Below, piece by piece: positions 1 to 9,305 of a stretch of 64,000 nucleotides of DNA. The notes beneath the pieces were generated by a model that worked only from the letters and a program-made list of their open reading frames with translations, was not told where the DNA came from and searched no databases. This DNA is from Phycisphaerales bacterium. GTDB taxonomy: Bacteria > Planctomycetota > Phycisphaerae > Phycisphaerales > UBA1924. The DNA lies in NCBI GenBank assembly GCA_020427395.1, contig JAGQON010000015.1, positions 1-64,000 of the forward strand, read 5' to 3'. How positions within the stretch are numbered: position 1 is the stretch's first letter; each line of letters starts with the position of its first letter. A program made the translations under genes and the position numbers.

Positions 1-201
1 TCACTATTGTTGAAAATATTTTTTATTTAAATTTATTATACGTCAAACTCATAAGTGTGCTCCTTCGTCAGTGGGTTTGCTTATTGAAGCGGGATCGAAG
101 AGGTGTTGTGCTATCAGCACGCCGTAAATCCAGCCAATAGGCATGCGACTGGTGCCTTACTCAGCGACACGAAATTCTCAGTTACGTTGCAGTTTCTCTC
201 T
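1..201. other. Intergenic, AT-rich window edge
   Basis: No gene is supported here. The first 50 bases are very AT-rich (runs of A and T around 8-45), unlike the roughly 60% GC of the rest of the window. They may hold a promoter or a terminator tail of a gene outside the window. The 110-codon plus-strand reading frame that begins at 103 overlaps the 3' end of the methyltransferase gene and lacks recognisable protein features, so I treat it as a shadow. Confidence 0.5.
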
Positions 202-975
202 TCACGCCCGAACGCCCTTCACCGTGAATATCACGCTGTAGGTCATGGTGTCGGGGCTGCGGAGGTGTTCAGAGAATGCGTAGACCAGTGCCGCGGCCTT
301 GCTCTCGCTCCATCCTCGCCGGCGCAGGGCGTGGGCGACGCCCTCGAGTTTCAACTGCCAATGGGCTTGTTCGCGAGGGCTGATGGCACCGATGATGGTG
401 TGATATGGGCGGATATCGACCTTGATATCCCTTAGCCCGGCCTCGTGAAAGAGGGTGTAGAGCTGCTTCCCCGCGTGCGGGTTAAATGAATCGCCCAGCG
501 TGCGAAGAGCCTCTGCAAGCCCGCTCCGCAGCGATCCTGAGCACGGATGGTGCCAGATACAGTTGCCGTCGAGATCGCTTACGCAGACGGTGCCGCCGGT
601 ACGGGTGACGCGGATCAACTCGGCCAGGGCCTCGCGTGGTCGATTGAGGTATTCAAAGAGGAAGCGTGACCAGCTCACATCGAACTCGCCGTCGGCTGCG
701 GGAAGCAGGTAGGCGTCGCCCTGCCGATACTCGATCGATTGAAGCTGCTCGGGGTGTGCCATGCCCTGTTCGATCCGTTCGCGTGATGCGTCGATGCCGA
801 CAACGCGCCCGCCCGGGCCCACGAGCTCCCCAATCATCCTGCTCGTGGTCCCGGCGGCGCACCCCATATCCAGCACCGTGTCGCCGGGTTTGATCCCCGA
901 CCAGCAGAGCTGCTCGAGGGTCAGGCGTCGATCGGTCTTGAGTTCGATCCGATCGCCCTCGCGGGGGTTATCCAT
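202..975 (-). CDS. class I SAM-dependent methyltransferase
   Basis: Cytoplasmic methyltransferase of about 257 residues. The glycine-rich SAM-binding motif I reads VLDMGCAAGTTSRMI near residue 35, followed by the acidic residue of motif II in VVGIDASRERIEQG. A later block (GEFDVSWSRFLFEYLNRPREAL) matches the motif IV region of Methyltransf_11/25 family enzymes. I chose the ATG at 975 because it begins where homology-like sequence begins; an upstream in-frame ATG at 1026 would overlap the preceding gene by 43 bases. The next gene upstream (984-2150) ends 9 bases before this start, so the two are almost certainly co-transcribed. The substrate cannot be read from the sequence; small-molecule or natural-product methylation is as likely as anything else. 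Confidence 0.82.
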   Translation of the reverse strand: MDNPREGDRIELKTDRRLTLEQLCWSGIKPGDTVLDMGCAAGTTSRMIGELVGPGGRVVGIDASRERIEQGMAHPEQLQSIEYRQGDAYLLPAADGEFDVSWSRFLFEYLNRPREALAELIRVTRTGGTVCVSDLDGNCIWHHPCSGSLRSGLAEALRTLGDSFNPHAGKQLYTLFHEAGLRDIKVDIRPYHTIIGAISPREQAHWQLKLEGVAHALRRRGWSESKAAALVYAFSEHLRSPDTMTYSVIFTVKGVRA

Positions 976-983
976 GATGTAGC

Positions 984-2150
984 TCACAGCGCCTCCCCTC
1001 GCGCCGCCGGAGTACCCACCCGGCATCGGGCCCGTCTCTCGCGAGCTCTGATGCGGTCGTAAAACCCATCGACATGGTTGTACCAGGCCTCGTATCCATC
1101 CTGTAGCCAGATCGAGCGGTTGTAGTGCTGAATCAGCCGAGCCCCGTGTGTGATGAGGACTTGCTCATCCCGAAGTGAGGCCGTAACGAGCAGGTCTGGC
1201 AGTTCAAAGTCGTGATACACACCCGCGGCGGCGTGAATCAGTGCGGCAATGGCCTGCTCGTGTTGTGCGGGAGGGGAATCGGGATCGATCCAAAGCTCGC
1301 AGCGGTTCTCTAGGAATGAGAAGTTGAGCCCCAGTGGTCCGCGGTACGCGACAGCGAATCCGATCGGATCCTGCTCTCCTGGAGAGCGAGCGATGAACAC
1401 CTGCCTGAAGCGCCGCAGGCCGACCTCGCGGAAGCGTGCATCAAGCGATTCAAGACACACATCCCTTGCTTCCCACTCGTCGGCCTTCGCCTGAACGCGA
1501 CCGCACAGCCGCTGTGCCAGCCGCTCAATGAGTGTTGTGTCAGCGTTGCTGAGTTCATCGACAATGATCTCGGCTGGCGAATCAGGAATACGAGTGCGAT
1601 CCAGTCGGAGGTAGGCGTGCTCCTGCACGACGGCCCGTTCATCCCCAAGCGGATGTATGCAGGAACCGAAGATCTTGGCTGGGAAGCGGTTCTTTGGGCG
1701 AAACCAGTTCTGAGCTGCCAGTACTTGTCGATTGGAGAGCTCAGATTGAGCACTTAGTAAAACTGACTGACTGCCTTTAGGAGATCCGATCGAGATGAGG
1801 TGCTGTGAATGGCTAGATTTATTTGTAGCAGCCCAGTATGCTACTGAAGCCCAAGTGCCACTGAGCGGGTCTTCATAGACAACTACATCATGGAGTATGC
1901 AGTTTGCCGGGCCCGACATGCTCCGGCGCCAGTTCTCCATGATGTGCGCCATATAGGGCATCAGTCGATCACGCTTGGCGGGATAGAGAAAGCCGCTGGA
2001 TTCGTATTTGGCGAAGAGATCCTCCACGCTGATAGCGTTCACGGTGCAGCCGTAGTCTTCGTACTTGTCCCCGAACTTCGGGCAATCCGGTACGGCCTCG
2101 CTTGTTTCCAGCTCTGAAATCGGGCCTTTGGGGGGCATTACTTCTGCCAT
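984..2150 (-). CDS. uncharacterised protein, possible acyltransferase-like fold
   Basis: I do not recognise this protein. From the ATG at 2150 it has about 388 residues; an in-frame GTG at 2216 would add 22. No signal peptide or membrane segment is seen. Its second half (around IGFAVAYRGPLGLNFSFLEN, then an alpha/beta pattern ending in WLQDGYEAWYNHVDGFY) has the rhythm of an N-acyltransferase (GNAT-like) domain, but no acetyl-CoA loop stands out. The N-terminus has a short conserved-looking block with a Cys (YEDYGCTVNAISVEDLF). It sits 9 bases upstream of the methyltransferase start, so the two probably act in one pathway. Function unknown; the gene itself is well supported by length and codon use. 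Confidence 0.7.
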   Translation of the reverse strand: MAEVMPPKGPISELETSEAVPDCPKFGDKYEDYGCTVNAISVEDLFAKYESSGFLYPAKRDRLMPYMAHIMENWRRSMSGPANCILHDVVVYEDPLSGTWASVAYWAATNKSSHSQHLISIGSPKGSQSVLLSAQSELSNRQVLAAQNWFRPKNRFPAKIFGSCIHPLGDERAVVQEHAYLRLDRTRIPDSPAEIIVDELSNADTTLIERLAQRLCGRVQAKADEWEARDVCLESLDARFREVGLRRFRQVFIARSPGEQDPIGFAVAYRGPLGLNFSFLENRCELWIDPDSPPAQHEQAIAALIHAAAGVYHDFELPDLLVTASLRDEQVLITHGARLIQHYNRSIWLQDGYEAWYNHVDGFYDRIRARERRARCRVGTPAARGEAL

Positions 2151-3036
2151 CGTGGTGTTCTCGTCGACGGATCTGTTCCTACGGCACGGATGCGCGACCA
2201 TTGGGACAAGTCGCACAACCCACTTCAGGTCATGCGTTCAGCCGCTGACAGGGCGACAAGATCGCTGGCGAAGTTTGATAAAATTTTGTGGTGACCGGGA
2301 AGTGAATCGGAGTCCCTGCCCGATACCCCTTCAGTTGGGGTTCGGTTAAGGCTTTGGAGCAGCTGTTCCACTGGCTAATGGCTAGATGATCACGGTTTAC
2401 AGACTTGGGAGACCGGTGGAAGTTGCTTGAGATGGTTGAGTAGTGGACCAGTAGTTGATGGTGCTCCGCGAGTTGGATGTCTGTTCCTGTTTCAAGCGGC
2501 GTTCTGCTTCTTCTTATTGGCCTCGATGTCGAGCTAGAAGAGCTTTGAATCTCCATCAGCATGTTGTTGAATGACGAGGATTTGCGGTTCGATACCTTGA
2601 GTTTCGTTACAGATGATTGGCTTCGCTCTCGCTGCTTCAAATGCTGCGGGAGCCGAGCGTGAGCATGATGGCTGCCATCCGGCCCAGAATCCTTTCAAAG
2701 GACACCCACAAACTGCTGGCATCCTGAGTTGACACTCAAATCATGCTTAATGGCGGTAACCAGCAGTGTATGAATACCCCGAGCTGGCCTCAGAGATATT
2801 TCTCACTGTACTTCGCAGTAGGTTGAGGGACCACAACTCACTGACCAACTTTCGGGTCACCGAGCTGTTCGCCGGATACTGCTTCTCAGTCAATGAGGAC
2901 GGACCCGGGCGGAATGTGATCTCGATCGCTTGAACACGGCTACGCCAGCAATCAATAGAGAAAGCGGATCTACCCTCACGATTGGGAATGCTCTGGGTTT
3001 ACCTACAACTAGAAGCATCGGTTTCTGGCAGATAGG
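2151..3036. other. Gene-poor stretch of about 0.9 kb
   Basis: No convincing gene. Two overlapping minus-strand frames (2230-2640 and 2534-2722) have low-complexity Ser/Arg-rich or patternless translations. Composition is less GC-rich than flanking genes. One short plus-strand frame at 2766-2933 is listed separately. The stretch could be decayed sequence, but no transposase motif or terminal repeat was found. Confidence 0.45.
2766..2933 (+). CDS. possible small ORF, 55 codons, GTG start
   Basis: A short frame starting at GTG 2766 and ending at TGA 2931-2933. Its translation has a natural amino-acid balance (begins MYEYPELASEIFLTVLRSRL) unlike the neighbouring junk frames. There is no clear Shine-Dalgarno and no family I recognise. 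It could be a remnant of a longer gene or chance. Confidence 0.15.
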   Translation: MYEYPELASEIFLTVLRSRLRDHNSLTNFRVTELFAGYCFSVNEDGPGRNVISIA

Positions 3037-5550
3037 TCAGGGCATTGGTTCTCGGGTCATCACTGAACGGACGGCCTCGTCGTCGAGCATACGCAGAAAG
3101 AAGCCGTAGCCGCCCGAACCGTTTTCAACGCTGACGGTTAGCAGGTTGAGGCCGTTCTTGGGCTTCATCGTCCCGATGTGCTGGAGTGGATCGGCGCTGT
3201 GGTCGGTGTGTTCTTCATAGATCACCTCTCCATTGAGCATGATGCGTGAGGCATCGTCTGCGCCAAAGGTGAATGCGATTTCTGTGCCGTCTGAGTTGAA
3301 CCAGACTCGTGCGGTTGCGATGGCATTGTCTGGTGATTGGTCAGGCTGCAGCGTTTCAAGATTGATGTATCCATTGGATTCTGCTGTGGTGTCCACCCAC
3401 CCGATGGGCTCATCGGAGCCGTTGCTTCCGGGGTAGGAATCGATTGTCGGATTGATCTCGGCAGGCGTCAGAGCGAGTTGGAGTGTGCCGAATGAAGGAG
3501 CAGTGAAGTTCCCCGCGATACTCCATTCGGTGATGAATGCGCCACCCACGAGTTGGGAGAGTAACTCCATGAAACCATTACGGAGCTGACGGCGATGGTC
3601 TTCAACGGTTAGGATCGTCAACGCATCGAGCTGGACGCGTTGATCGCCCGCGGCCTTGAGCGCGAGGAGTAGACGCAGGCGCAGGTGCTCATCGCCTGAA
3701 GCCATCGCGTATGCATCCCGGAGTGTGCGAATCCAATCGTGGCGTTGCGTCTCGCTCAGGGCGATCTTGCCGATTGTGGAGAGCTGACGCTCAAACGCGC
3801 CCGCCGCAGCGAGGCGGACGCGGCGTGATGGATGGGAGAGCCCCTCACGGATGATCTGCTCAAAGAAAGTATCAGATTCAGCGGCCGCGATCAGAGTATT
3901 CTCCCACTGGGCGTTGGGTGCATCGATGAGCGAACGCCGAACATCGTCTGGGCGGAGTTGGCGGAGTGTCAGGCGTGCCTGATCGATCGGTGCAACCCAT
4001 CGGCCGTCGTTATCCGCATCGATCCATACCGGGTTCAACACTGCCCAAGGGTAGATCGGTCGCCCCTGGGTGTGCACGATCGGATCGAGAGGCGTGTCGC
4101 CCTCGACCAGTAGCGATACCCAGCTGTCTCGATCTAAGTTCATGCGTTCAACCGTATCGAGGCGGATGACGCCCTTCTGATCAGACACATCGATGGTCTT
4201 GACGGTTTCGCCGTTCACCACAATCATCACCCTGTCACATGAGATCCAGGAGGGGACCTGAACTCTGATGGCGATATCGATCTCTCCTTCGGCACGCCCA
4301 CTTTTCGTGTTTGGCAGGGTGTTGGCCTCGCCGCCCATGGGAGTCTCGTTGATGCTGAAGTCAACCACGGGACCGAGGGTCGTGTAGACGCGTTTAGCGC
4401 GGATATTGGCGGCGATCTCTGCGGGGCTGATTAAGCCAGGGGTATCGGTTGAAGAGACGATGAAGTTACGGGGCCAGCCCGCGAGTTCGGACTGAACATT
4501 GTGCGAGTCAGAGTTGCCAACCGCGGCGATGCGGTAACCGCGGTTAAGCAGGTTGAACCAGTCACGGAGCACGCTGAAGGATCCGGAGCCAAGCGGGAGA
4601 TCAGATTCGTCGGCATCGATATATCCCCAGCCTTCGTTCTCGTTGAAAATCTCAACGGAATCGAAGTCGTAAGAGAACTTGGCGTGGAGAGTCGAGGCGG
4701 TGATGGGATCGAGGTTGAACTGGCCGAAGTAATCGATCCCTCCCCAGCGAGGGTGATTGACCTGAACAACTGGGACAGTCCCAAACTGGTTGGGCTGTTC
4801 TCGGATCACGCGGAAAAGCTCGTGCGCGTCGTAGACATCGGGGTTGATGAGCGGCTCATTGGCATCGAGCGGGAAGGCATTGAAATGACCGATCGGGGTT
4901 GAAACCTCGTTGCCGACGACCGCGCGCATGGCGTCGGGCACGCCGAGCTCAGTCATGGTGGGCTCGTAGTCTGTATTGTGGTTGTGATCGGTTGCGACAG
5001 CAAACTCGACACCCTCACCAATGAGTGAGATCACGCGTTCGGGCATGTTCGAGTCACCGTGTCCTGAGTGTGTGAGCGTGTGCAGGTGGAAGTCGCCGCT
5101 GACCCAGCCGCTCGTATCGATCTCGTGCACCAGGGTGGGGGTCCAGATCGATTCGCTGCCGGCCTTAAACTCGATGGTCCGAGATTGGACCTTGTACTCC
5201 AGCCCGCGTGAGACCCAGACGGTATAGGTACCAACCGGGATGGTGATCGCACCGGCTCCCGATAGCGTGTAGACGACATTCTGACGCACGGCCAGGTCTT
5301 TCGGGCGTGCCTGGGTATTGGGGAAGAGAGCCGGGAGTGAGCCGTCCTGAGCGACGAAGGTGAGTCGGGCAGGAAGAAGCCCGCCCTCCTCATCGAGAAT
5401 CTCGAACCGGAGGATGCCGTGGGGCTGTACACCAGCGGTCTGAGCCGGGGACCATTCGGCGGCTTGGGTTTCCGCATGTGACAGGTTGGTCCCGGCACAC
5501 AACGCGGTCACCATGATCGAACTGCGGATCATCTTTTGGACTGGATTCAT
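3037..5550 (-). CDS. secreted CehA/McbA-type PHP-domain metallohydrolase
   Basis: A large exported hydrolase of about 837 residues. It has a signal peptide (residues 8-28, ending SHAE), a beta-rich domain to about 145, then a PHP/CehA-McbA metal-binding domain. Visible metal ligands are GDFHLHT (His156, His158) and ATDHNHNTDY (Asp189, His190, His192), plus a later GNSDSHN block. Residues around 560-690 are helical and HEAT-like. The C-terminal 130 residues resemble a PA14/NPCBM-like beta domain (FTFGADDASRIMLNGEVIY). CehA/McbA enzymes cleave phosphoesters or other esters with divalent metals. The ATG at 5550 overlaps the stop of the lyase gene upstream (TGATG), so translation is coupled; a GTG at 5553 is an alternative. 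Context points to release of organophosphorus substrates outside the cytoplasm. The exact substrate is inference. Confidence 0.8.
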   Translation of the reverse strand: MNPVQKMIRSSIMVTALCAGTNLSHAETQAAEWSPAQTAGVQPHGILRFEILDEEGGLLPARLTFVAQDGSLPALFPNTQARPKDLAVRQNVVYTLSGAGAITIPVGTYTVWVSRGLEYKVQSRTIEFKAGSESIWTPTLVHEIDTSGWVSGDFHLHTLTHSGHGDSNMPERVISLIGEGVEFAVATDHNHNTDYEPTMTELGVPDAMRAVVGNEVSTPIGHFNAFPLDANEPLINPDVYDAHELFRVIREQPNQFGTVPVVQVNHPRWGGIDYFGQFNLDPITASTLHAKFSYDFDSVEIFNENEGWGYIDADESDLPLGSGSFSVLRDWFNLLNRGYRIAAVGNSDSHNVQSELAGWPRNFIVSSTDTPGLISPAEIAANIRAKRVYTTLGPVVDFSINETPMGGEANTLPNTKSGRAEGEIDIAIRVQVPSWISCDRVMIVVNGETVKTIDVSDQKGVIRLDTVERMNLDRDSWVSLLVEGDTPLDPIVHTQGRPIYPWAVLNPVWIDADNDGRWVAPIDQARLTLRQLRPDDVRRSLIDAPNAQWENTLIAAAESDTFFEQIIREGLSHPSRRVRLAAAGAFERQLSTIGKIALSETQRHDWIRTLRDAYAMASGDEHLRLRLLLALKAAGDQRVQLDALTILTVEDHRRQLRNGFMELLSQLVGGAFITEWSIAGNFTAPSFGTLQLALTPAEINPTIDSYPGSNGSDEPIGWVDTTAESNGYINLETLQPDQSPDNAIATARVWFNSDGTEIAFTFGADDASRIMLNGEVIYEEHTDHSADPLQHIGTMKPKNGLNLLTVSVENGSGGYGFFLRMLDDEAVRSVMTREPMP

Positions 5551-6863
5551 CACGATCTCACTTGAGTTGAGGGGTGCGCACGCTTGATCGCTGCCAGAAG
5601 GGTTTCGCTGGCACGCTCAAGTTGGGTGGATTCGACATTGAGTGGTGGAAAGAGGACAAGGCATTGTGCAGCCCCGACTTTGAAACTGAGGCCTGATCGG
5701 AGCGACTCGTACATTGCACGGTCGGCGTGCTCGGGGTCATTGAGTTCAACAGCAAGCATCAGCCCAATCTGGCGGACATCGTTGACGCCCGGGATTCTGA
5801 GCAGGGGAGCACGATACGCGTCCAGCCACCAACTACCGAGTTCATGGGAACGCTCAACCAGTGATTCGTTCTCAATAGTGTCGAGCGTGGCGATTGCGGC
5901 AGCGCAGCCGATTGGCGATTTCTCGTGCGTGTAATGACCAAGCGCGAGTTCTCGAACGGGTGTGGTGCCGGTCTCATTGAACTCCGCCCTCCCGATGACC
6001 GCGGCCTGCGGGATCATCCCGCCACCGAGACCCTTGCCAATGACCATGATGTCGGGTGTAATCCCGGTGTGCTCGCTCGCCCAGAGTTTGCCGGATCGTC
6101 CGAGTCCGGTCGGGATCTCGTCGAGAACGAGTAGCGTGCCGGTACGATCGCAGGCGTTACGGACCCGTTCCCATACTGATGTTGAGGCGAGGCGGACGCA
6201 GGTCGCACGGATCGGTTCAGCGATAACGGCCGCGATATCGCGTGCATCAAGTAGCTTTTCGATCTGCTCAATGGATCCGGGCTCGGTCAGTGGTGGAACA
6301 TGGCATACACCGGGTAGCATCGGGCCCATTCCGCGATGGAAGAGATCCTGGCCGCTGAGCGATGCGGCGTCGATTGTTGCGCCGTGAAAAGCGTCATTGA
6401 AGGCGATCGTTTTGTACCTCCCGGTGACTGCAAACGCGAGCTTCAGGGCGAGCCCGACGGCCGCCGAGCCACTGGGCGTCAGGAGCACGCGGGCATTCCC
6501 GCGGAGCGAACCCGGAGCGAGCGAGACCAGTCGCTCTGCGAGTTCGACCGCGACGCGGTTGGTGTACCGGCGGGTACAGTAGGGGAGCGATCGCATCTGT
6601 GTTTCGATTGCCCGTATGACATCGGGATGCCCAAATCCGATCTGATGGACGGAGTTTCCGTGAAAATCTAGGAGCGTCCGGCCAGATGCGGTCGTGATCT
6701 CTGCGCCCTTGGCCCGAACGATTTCGTCAAGGCATGGTGTAGAGAGCACCTGATGGAAATAAAGATCGGTATCCCGGAGAACTGTCTTGTTGTGTGGTAA
6801 GGCCTCGGACCATTGTGCCCGCTGTTCAGTGAGATTCTGATCACCCTCGGTGATTCGGATCAT
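5550..6863 (-). CDS. pbfA: PbfA-like (R)-1-hydroxy-2-aminoethylphosphonate ammonia-lyase (class III aminotransferase fold)
   Basis: PLP enzyme of about 437 residues in the class III aminotransferase superfamily. Seen directly: DFHGNSVHQIGFGHP near the N-terminus, LVLDEIPTGLGR (PLP-binding Asp), VIGKGLGGG (Schiff-base Lys) and LGHYTHEKSP. I recall the DFHGNSVHQ and GHYTHEKSP blocks as typical of PbfA. PbfA deaminates (R)-1-hydroxy-2-aminoethylphosphonate to phosphonoacetaldehyde and ammonia, feeding the phosphonatase route. I chose the ATG at 6863 because AGAGGA lies 5 bases upstream; a GTG at 6944 in frame has poor spacing. The gene lies between a secreted phosphatase (22 bp of spacing if the longer start is used) and the PHP hydrolase. 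The phosphonate transporter and phosphonatase-like gene in the same island support the call. The alternative is a related omega-transaminase. Confidence 0.72.
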   Translation of the reverse strand: MIRITEGDQNLTEQRAQWSEALPHNKTVLRDTDLYFHQVLSTPCLDEIVRAKGAEITTASGRTLLDFHGNSVHQIGFGHPDVIRAIETQMRSLPYCTRRYTNRVAVELAERLVSLAPGSLRGNARVLLTPSGSAAVGLALKLAFAVTGRYKTIAFNDAFHGATIDAASLSGQDLFHRGMGPMLPGVCHVPPLTEPGSIEQIEKLLDARDIAAVIAEPIRATCVRLASTSVWERVRNACDRTGTLLVLDEIPTGLGRSGKLWASEHTGITPDIMVIGKGLGGGMIPQAAVIGRAEFNETGTTPVRELALGHYTHEKSPIGCAAAIATLDTIENESLVERSHELGSWWLDAYRAPLLRIPGVNDVRQIGLMLAVELNDPEHADRAMYESLRSGLSFKVGAAQCLVLFPPLNVESTQLERASETLLAAIKRAHPSTQVRS

Positions 6864-6965
6864 GGTGTCCTCTGCGTCAGCGAGCATCGTAACGGAGCCG
6901 CTGTAGAACACAGTGCGGAAACACATACCGAGTAGTATGTTCACATCCTCGCGGAGGAAAAGTGC

Positions 6966-8846
6966 TCATGGATTGTGTTCCTTCCGGATCTCATAGGTAT
7001 CGAACAGCTTGCCGTACTCGTCGATCGACTGCATGCGCAGCGTGCCTCCTACGATTTCAACACGGCACAAGTGGTGAACGCTCGTCTTTTTCGAGCTGAA
7101 CCAAGGGTTGAATGGGGCAAAGTTCTCCAGTCCGCCGCCGCCACCACCGATGGTCATGTACACGACGCCGTTCTGTTCCACGGCCTCGCCATCGCGGATC
7201 GGGAAGCTCCGCTCGTAAGCGTGAATATGCCCGTTGAAGACGATATCGACGCCGTACTTTTCATAGAGCGGGACAGCTTGACGTATGTCCAGATCGCCCA
7301 GCGTGCTCGGGCCGAGCCATGTGTTTCCGTAATCGTTCTCATCTGAGCTGTAGGCCGGGCGATGGTGAATCACGAACTTCCAGCGAGCGTCAGACTGGTC
7401 CAGCTTGTTCTCAAGCCAGCGGTACTGCTCGCTGCCCGGCCCCATTGGTTTCTCGGAGTCGAGGACGAAGTAATCGGCATCGCCGTAGCTGAAGCTGTAG
7501 TAGTACTCAGGGGCCGGCAGATCCATATACTCGTAGTAATGACGGGCGTTCTGCTCGTGGTTGCCCAGCACTGGAAAGAGCGGCACTCTGCTGATCAGCG
7601 GCTGCATATTGGGGAAGAAGTGATGAGTCCAGTGTGACTTGTTTGTCCCAGTTGTCACAAGATCGCCCGCGATGCACACGAAGTTCGGACGGTTCGACCA
7701 GGCGATATCCGAAACGCGTTTGACGACTTCAGGGTTGGCCTGAGTGTCGCCGATCATGATGAAGGTGAACGCCTTGCCCCGTTCGATCGCGGTTTGGAAT
7801 GAAAGTGGTTCAGTTTTGACACTCTCGCCTGATGGGGAGTGGGCCAGGACTTCGTAGTAGTAGGGCTGTCCGGCGTCTAAGCCGTCGATCTCGATCGTGT
7901 GGATACCAGACTTAGTCTCTGAGACGATCTCACGAACTTCGCCCATCGCCGGGCGGAAACGGACCGTGACCTCGGCAGCTGTCGGTACCTCACAGACAAT
8001 TGAGACGCTGCTTTGAGTGGCATAGCAGAGGAATGGTTCGACGGTCCATTCGAGTGGTGTATCCGATTCGGGTATGACCGATGCGATCATGCTGTTGCGC
8101 TGGAACTCGGCTTCAATTTGATCTGCATCGATCGCTTCGTTGAAGAGGTAGACATTGCGGATCCGTCCTTCCATCGGGTGGAACTCGTTGGAATCGATAT
8201 AGGCTCCAATGGCGACCGGGGTTCGCGGCTCGTAGAGCACCTCCCCGTACTGAGTGGTGGTTTCCGCATCGAGCTTGCCGTTGACAAAGAGCCTGGCCGA
8301 TGACCCGTCGAAGGTTGCGGTAACCATGTACCACTTCTGGAGTTCGAGTATCGTCGAGCCATTGAGGTAGGTGATGTTGCCATCGCCATCATCTGCACCG
8401 GTTGTGGAGATTCCAAATGTGAATGAGTCCTTGTCGTACCCGAGGATCCATCCCTTCTCGCGGTCCCCGTTGTCCGACACCGCCGAGAGAATCCCACCCC
8501 AGTCAGTTGTCTGATCAATGCGGACCCAAGCTGTCGCGGTGAACTGATGCTTTGGCATGTGCCCAAATTCTTGCACGGAGTCGGCGACCCTGAGGTACGC
8601 CCCAGCCCCATCAAGGCCGGGTCCGCTGAGCTCAAGAGATTGGCCGAGCGAATCTTGCGCGATCGATGCGTGACCCATTATCGTGATCGCCTCACCCTTA
8701 GCAGGGTGAACCTGCTTTCCATGGACATGATCGGCATCCAGTTCGACGCCCAGGATAACGCGGCTGTCATCGGTAGGATGTTCAGGGTGTGCCAAGACCC
8801 GGGTGGAAGCGAGAATTGTTAAGAAAAAGATTGATCTGATGTTCAT
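6966..8846 (-). CDS. secreted metallophosphatase with LamG and purple-acid-phosphatase N-terminal domains
   Basis: Exported phosphoesterase of 626 residues. Signal peptide to about residue 19 (TILASTRVLA), then a concanavalin/LamG-like jelly roll (about 60-250). Next comes an Fn3-like purple-acid-phosphatase N-domain (about 265-350) and a calcineurin-like metallophosphatase domain (about 355-600). All five metal motifs are visible: MIGDTQ, AGDLV, GNHE, IHHRP and NGHIHAYER. The LamG part may bind a polysaccharide or lipid surface. It is the first gene of a minus-strand unit with the PbfA-like lyase and the PHP hydrolase, and is divergent from the gene at 9306. A role in liberating phosphate or phosphonate from an extracellular ester is likely; the substrate is not determined. 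Unlike its plus-strand counterpart at 13180, it has no dockerin tail. Confidence 0.85.
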   Translation of the reverse strand: MNIRSIFFLTILASTRVLAHPEHPTDDSRVILGVELDADHVHGKQVHPAKGEAITIMGHASIAQDSLGQSLELSGPGLDGAGAYLRVADSVQEFGHMPKHQFTATAWVRIDQTTDWGGILSAVSDNGDREKGWILGYDKDSFTFGISTTGADDGDGNITYLNGSTILELQKWYMVTATFDGSSARLFVNGKLDAETTTQYGEVLYEPRTPVAIGAYIDSNEFHPMEGRIRNVYLFNEAIDADQIEAEFQRNSMIASVIPESDTPLEWTVEPFLCYATQSSVSIVCEVPTAAEVTVRFRPAMGEVREIVSETKSGIHTIEIDGLDAGQPYYYEVLAHSPSGESVKTEPLSFQTAIERGKAFTFIMIGDTQANPEVVKRVSDIAWSNRPNFVCIAGDLVTTGTNKSHWTHHFFPNMQPLISRVPLFPVLGNHEQNARHYYEYMDLPAPEYYYSFSYGDADYFVLDSEKPMGPGSEQYRWLENKLDQSDARWKFVIHHRPAYSSDENDYGNTWLGPSTLGDLDIRQAVPLYEKYGVDIVFNGHIHAYERSFPIRDGEAVEQNGVVYMTIGGGGGGLENFAPFNPWFSSKKTSVHHLCRVEIVGGTLRMQSIDEYGKLFDTYEIRKEHNP

Positions 8847-9305
8847 TGTGTTCGGTTTCCGTCAACGCCGATCCTGTGCTGGCAGAATTGCCCAAGGACA
8901 AGGCGGCGTGTTTGTGGGGATAAGTGTGTGAGATGATTCGTAATCACCGCCCTCGTCAAACCGATCAAAACGCCAAAAAATACAGTGTAATGGTGCAACG
9001 CAGTCATGCGACGATGATTCAAACCGGGCTCGCCGATGGGGACAAGCAAACCACTATACCACCTCGTGCAAGGGATTCTGTCCCTTGACAAGATTATCAC
9101 ATAATCTTGATGCTTGCATAGACATCTGTACTTTGTAAACGGATTGCAAACGGGAAGTCAATTGTGCGCTAACACGCTCAGCAACGGACGAGTTGGGCGT
9201 GATTTTTCACAACTCGGCGGTATGCTGCCTCCCGTCTCATGCGTCGACTCGATCGCCGAACACGGCAAGCGGCGCGAATAACCAACTGGAGATTGGAGAG
9301 CACAC
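8847..9305. other. Divergent intergenic region with two adjacent inverted repeats
   Basis: Holds the divergent promoters of the phosphatase/PbfA unit (minus) and the secreted-protein unit (plus). No gene is seen. Two tandem inverted repeats lie at 9070-9108 (listed separately). I looked for a tandem CTGTCAT-like Pho box and did not find one. Confidence 0.5.
9070..9108. promoter_or_regulatory. two abutting inverted repeats, candidate operator over a -35-like element
   Basis: AAGGGA-TTCTG-TCCCTT at 9070-9086 is directly followed by AAGATTAT-CAC-ATAATCTT at 9090-9108, both perfect. A TTGACA hexamer (9085-9090) sits at their junction, so a protein bound to the second repeat would cover the -35 region of a plus-strand promoter. 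No strong -10 at ideal spacing was found. Position between two divergent phosphorus-island units suits a shared operator. Confidence 0.4.

Noticed and set aside
103..435. 110-codon plus-strand frame at the window start
   Set aside because: Overlaps the methyltransferase gene on the other strand and has no recognisable feature or ribosome-binding site.
8847..9305. Pho box upstream of the phosphorus genes
   Set aside because: I found no tandem CTGTCAT-like repeats with 4-base spacers; the inverted repeats present are different.
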